This document shows positions 38,799 through 39,573 of a stretch of DNA of 39,573 bases, in pieces. The translations under genes were made by a program, and so were the position numbers. Source of the stretch: an uncultured Luminiphilus sp. (GTDB lineage: Bacteria; Pseudomonadota; Gammaproteobacteria; Pseudomonadales; Halieaceae); the NCBI GenBank assembly GCA_938091425.1, contig CALKHC010000021.1, positions 1-39,573 on the forward strand. The letters run 5' to 3'. Numbering within the stretch: position 1 is the first letter of the stretch; each line of letters starts with the position of its first letter. Under the pieces are notes generated by a model that ran no database searches, had not been told where the DNA came from, and worked only from the letters and a program-made list of their open reading frames with translations.

Positions 38799-39573
38799 AT
38801 GGGGAGAGTGTTCTCAGGAGCGGTCTTGGCATTTTTGGCGCCGCTGGCTGCGGCCCAAAATCAGATCAATATGTCGCCCGGTGTGACAGAGATCGGCGCA
38901 GACATTTTTGAGCTCCATATGTTGATCATGTGGATCTGCGTGGTAATTGGCGTCGCGGTGTTTGCAGTGATGTTCTACTCCATCTATGCCCACCGTAAAT
39001 CAAGGGGGCATCAGGCGGCGCAATTCCATGAGAGCACAAAGGTAGAGGTGGCATGGACAGTGGTGCCTTTCCTCATCCTGATCGCCATGGCGGTGCCAGC
39101 GACATCGACGTTGCTTGAGGTCTACGACAACGATGAGGCTGAACTGGATATTTTGATTACAGGCTATCAGTGGAAGTGGAAGTACGAATACCTTGAAGAA
39201 TCTGGCGAGCCGGTGGCGTTCTTTTCTAACCTAGCGACGTCGCAGGAAGAGATCTACAACACCGACAAGAAGGGCGACAACTATCTTCTTGAGGTCGACG
39301 AACCGCTGGTGATCCCAACCAACACGAAAGTCCGGTTTCTGATTACGGCCAATGATGTCATTCACTCCTGGTGGGTGCCCGAACTCGCAGTGAAGCGTGA
39401 CGCGATCCCGGGTTTTATCAACGAAGCGTGGACACGGGTGCCGGAAGAGGGCATTTACCGCGGCCAATGCACGGAGTTGTGCGGTGCCTACCATGGCTTC
39501 ATGCCCGTTGTAGTGCACGCCGTATCGAGAGACGAATTTGATGCATGGATGGCCGCCAAGCGAGGTGCGGCCG
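38799..39573 (+). CDS. coxB: Cytochrome c oxidase subunit II, partial at window end
   Basis: The first 258 residues are visible; the frame is open to the window end. A signal peptide (MGRVFSGAVLAFLAPLAAAQ) is followed by two membrane helices (about 40-62 and 86-106) and the periplasmic cupredoxin domain. The CuA ligands are complete: His189 (DVIHSWWVPEL), Cys224, Glu226, Cys228, His232 and Met235 (GQCTELCGAYHGFM). The motif YQWKWKYEY (residues 123-131) is the aromatic electron-entry patch. GGAG at 38785-38788 is ten bases from the ATG. Whether a C-terminal cytochrome c domain follows, as in Pseudomonas CoxB, cannot be seen. Confidence 0.95.
   Translation, partial: MGRVFSGAVLAFLAPLAAAQNQINMSPGVTEIGADIFELHMLIMWICVVIGVAVFAVMFYSIYAHRKSRGHQAAQFHESTKVEVAWTVVPFLILIAMAVPATSTLLEVYDNDEAELDILITGYQWKWKYEYLEESGEPVAFFSNLATSQEEIYNTDKKGDNYLLEVDEPLVIPTNTKVRFLITANDVIHSWWVPELAVKRDAIPGFINEAWTRVPEEGIYRGQCTELCGAYHGFMPVVVHAVSRDEFDAWMAAKRGAA

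Overview
This window is the chromosomal replication-origin neighbourhood of a gammaproteobacterium. The gene order (atp operon - parB/parA - rsmG - mnmG - mnmE - yidC - yidD - rnpA - rpmH // dnaA - dnaN - recF - gyrB, then glyS/glyQ, a lipid A acyltransferase, djlA, trkH/trkA, rsmB, fmt, def, a LysM gene, dprA, tsaC, hemF, aroE) is, from memory, close to that of Pseudomonas. Differences from that recalled order are that tag and qor are not present, rmuC sits beside gyrB, and a yrdA-yheV-coxB block follows aroE. Moderate-to-high GC, short intergenic gaps and divergence from Pseudomonas proteins suggest a marine relative such as the Cellvibrionales/OMG group. That placement is an inference; the class is much safer than the genus.

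Left arm (1-13.9 kb): every gene is on the minus strand. First come the F1Fo ATP synthase genes (atpI-B-E-F-H-A-G-D, with atpD cut by the window edge after ten codons). Then come the chromosome-partitioning pair parA/parB, followed by rsmG, mnmG, mnmE, yidC, yidD, rnpA and rpmH, which serve tRNA and rRNA modification, membrane protein insertion, RNase P and the ribosome. The 612-bp gap between rpmH and dnaA holds a near-consensus rpmH promoter pointing left, two perfect DnaA boxes flanking an AT-rich segment, and the dnaA leader; it is the best oriC candidate. A second 508-bp gap between mnmE and mnmG has an AT-rich block and three one-mismatch DnaA boxes and looks like a weaker or relict origin.

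Right arm: dnaA, dnaN, recF and gyrB run rightward. recF contains two perfect 16-bp parS palindromes in the same reading frame, and these are the expected loading sites for the ParB encoded about 11 kb to the left. rmuC-glyS-glyQ run leftward. The LpxL-type acyltransferase and djlA run rightward and overlap. def-fmt-rsmB-trkA-trkH form a leftward cluster. A LysM (TsaP-like) gene with its own terminator, then dprA, tsaC, hemF and aroE run rightward. A YrdA-type gamma carbonic anhydrase homologue is leftward, a YheV-type zinc ribbon gene rightward, and coxB (cytochrome oxidase subunit II) runs off the right edge.

All of this is conserved housekeeping sequence. I see no insertion sequence, prophage, CRISPR array, tRNA or rRNA gene, toxin-antitoxin pair, defence island or other exotic system. 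The points worth a second look are regulatory or architectural: parS sites embedded in coding sequence, two origin-like intergenic regions, non-ATG starts on several genes, an operator-like palindrome at glyQ, and very tight convergent gene ends.
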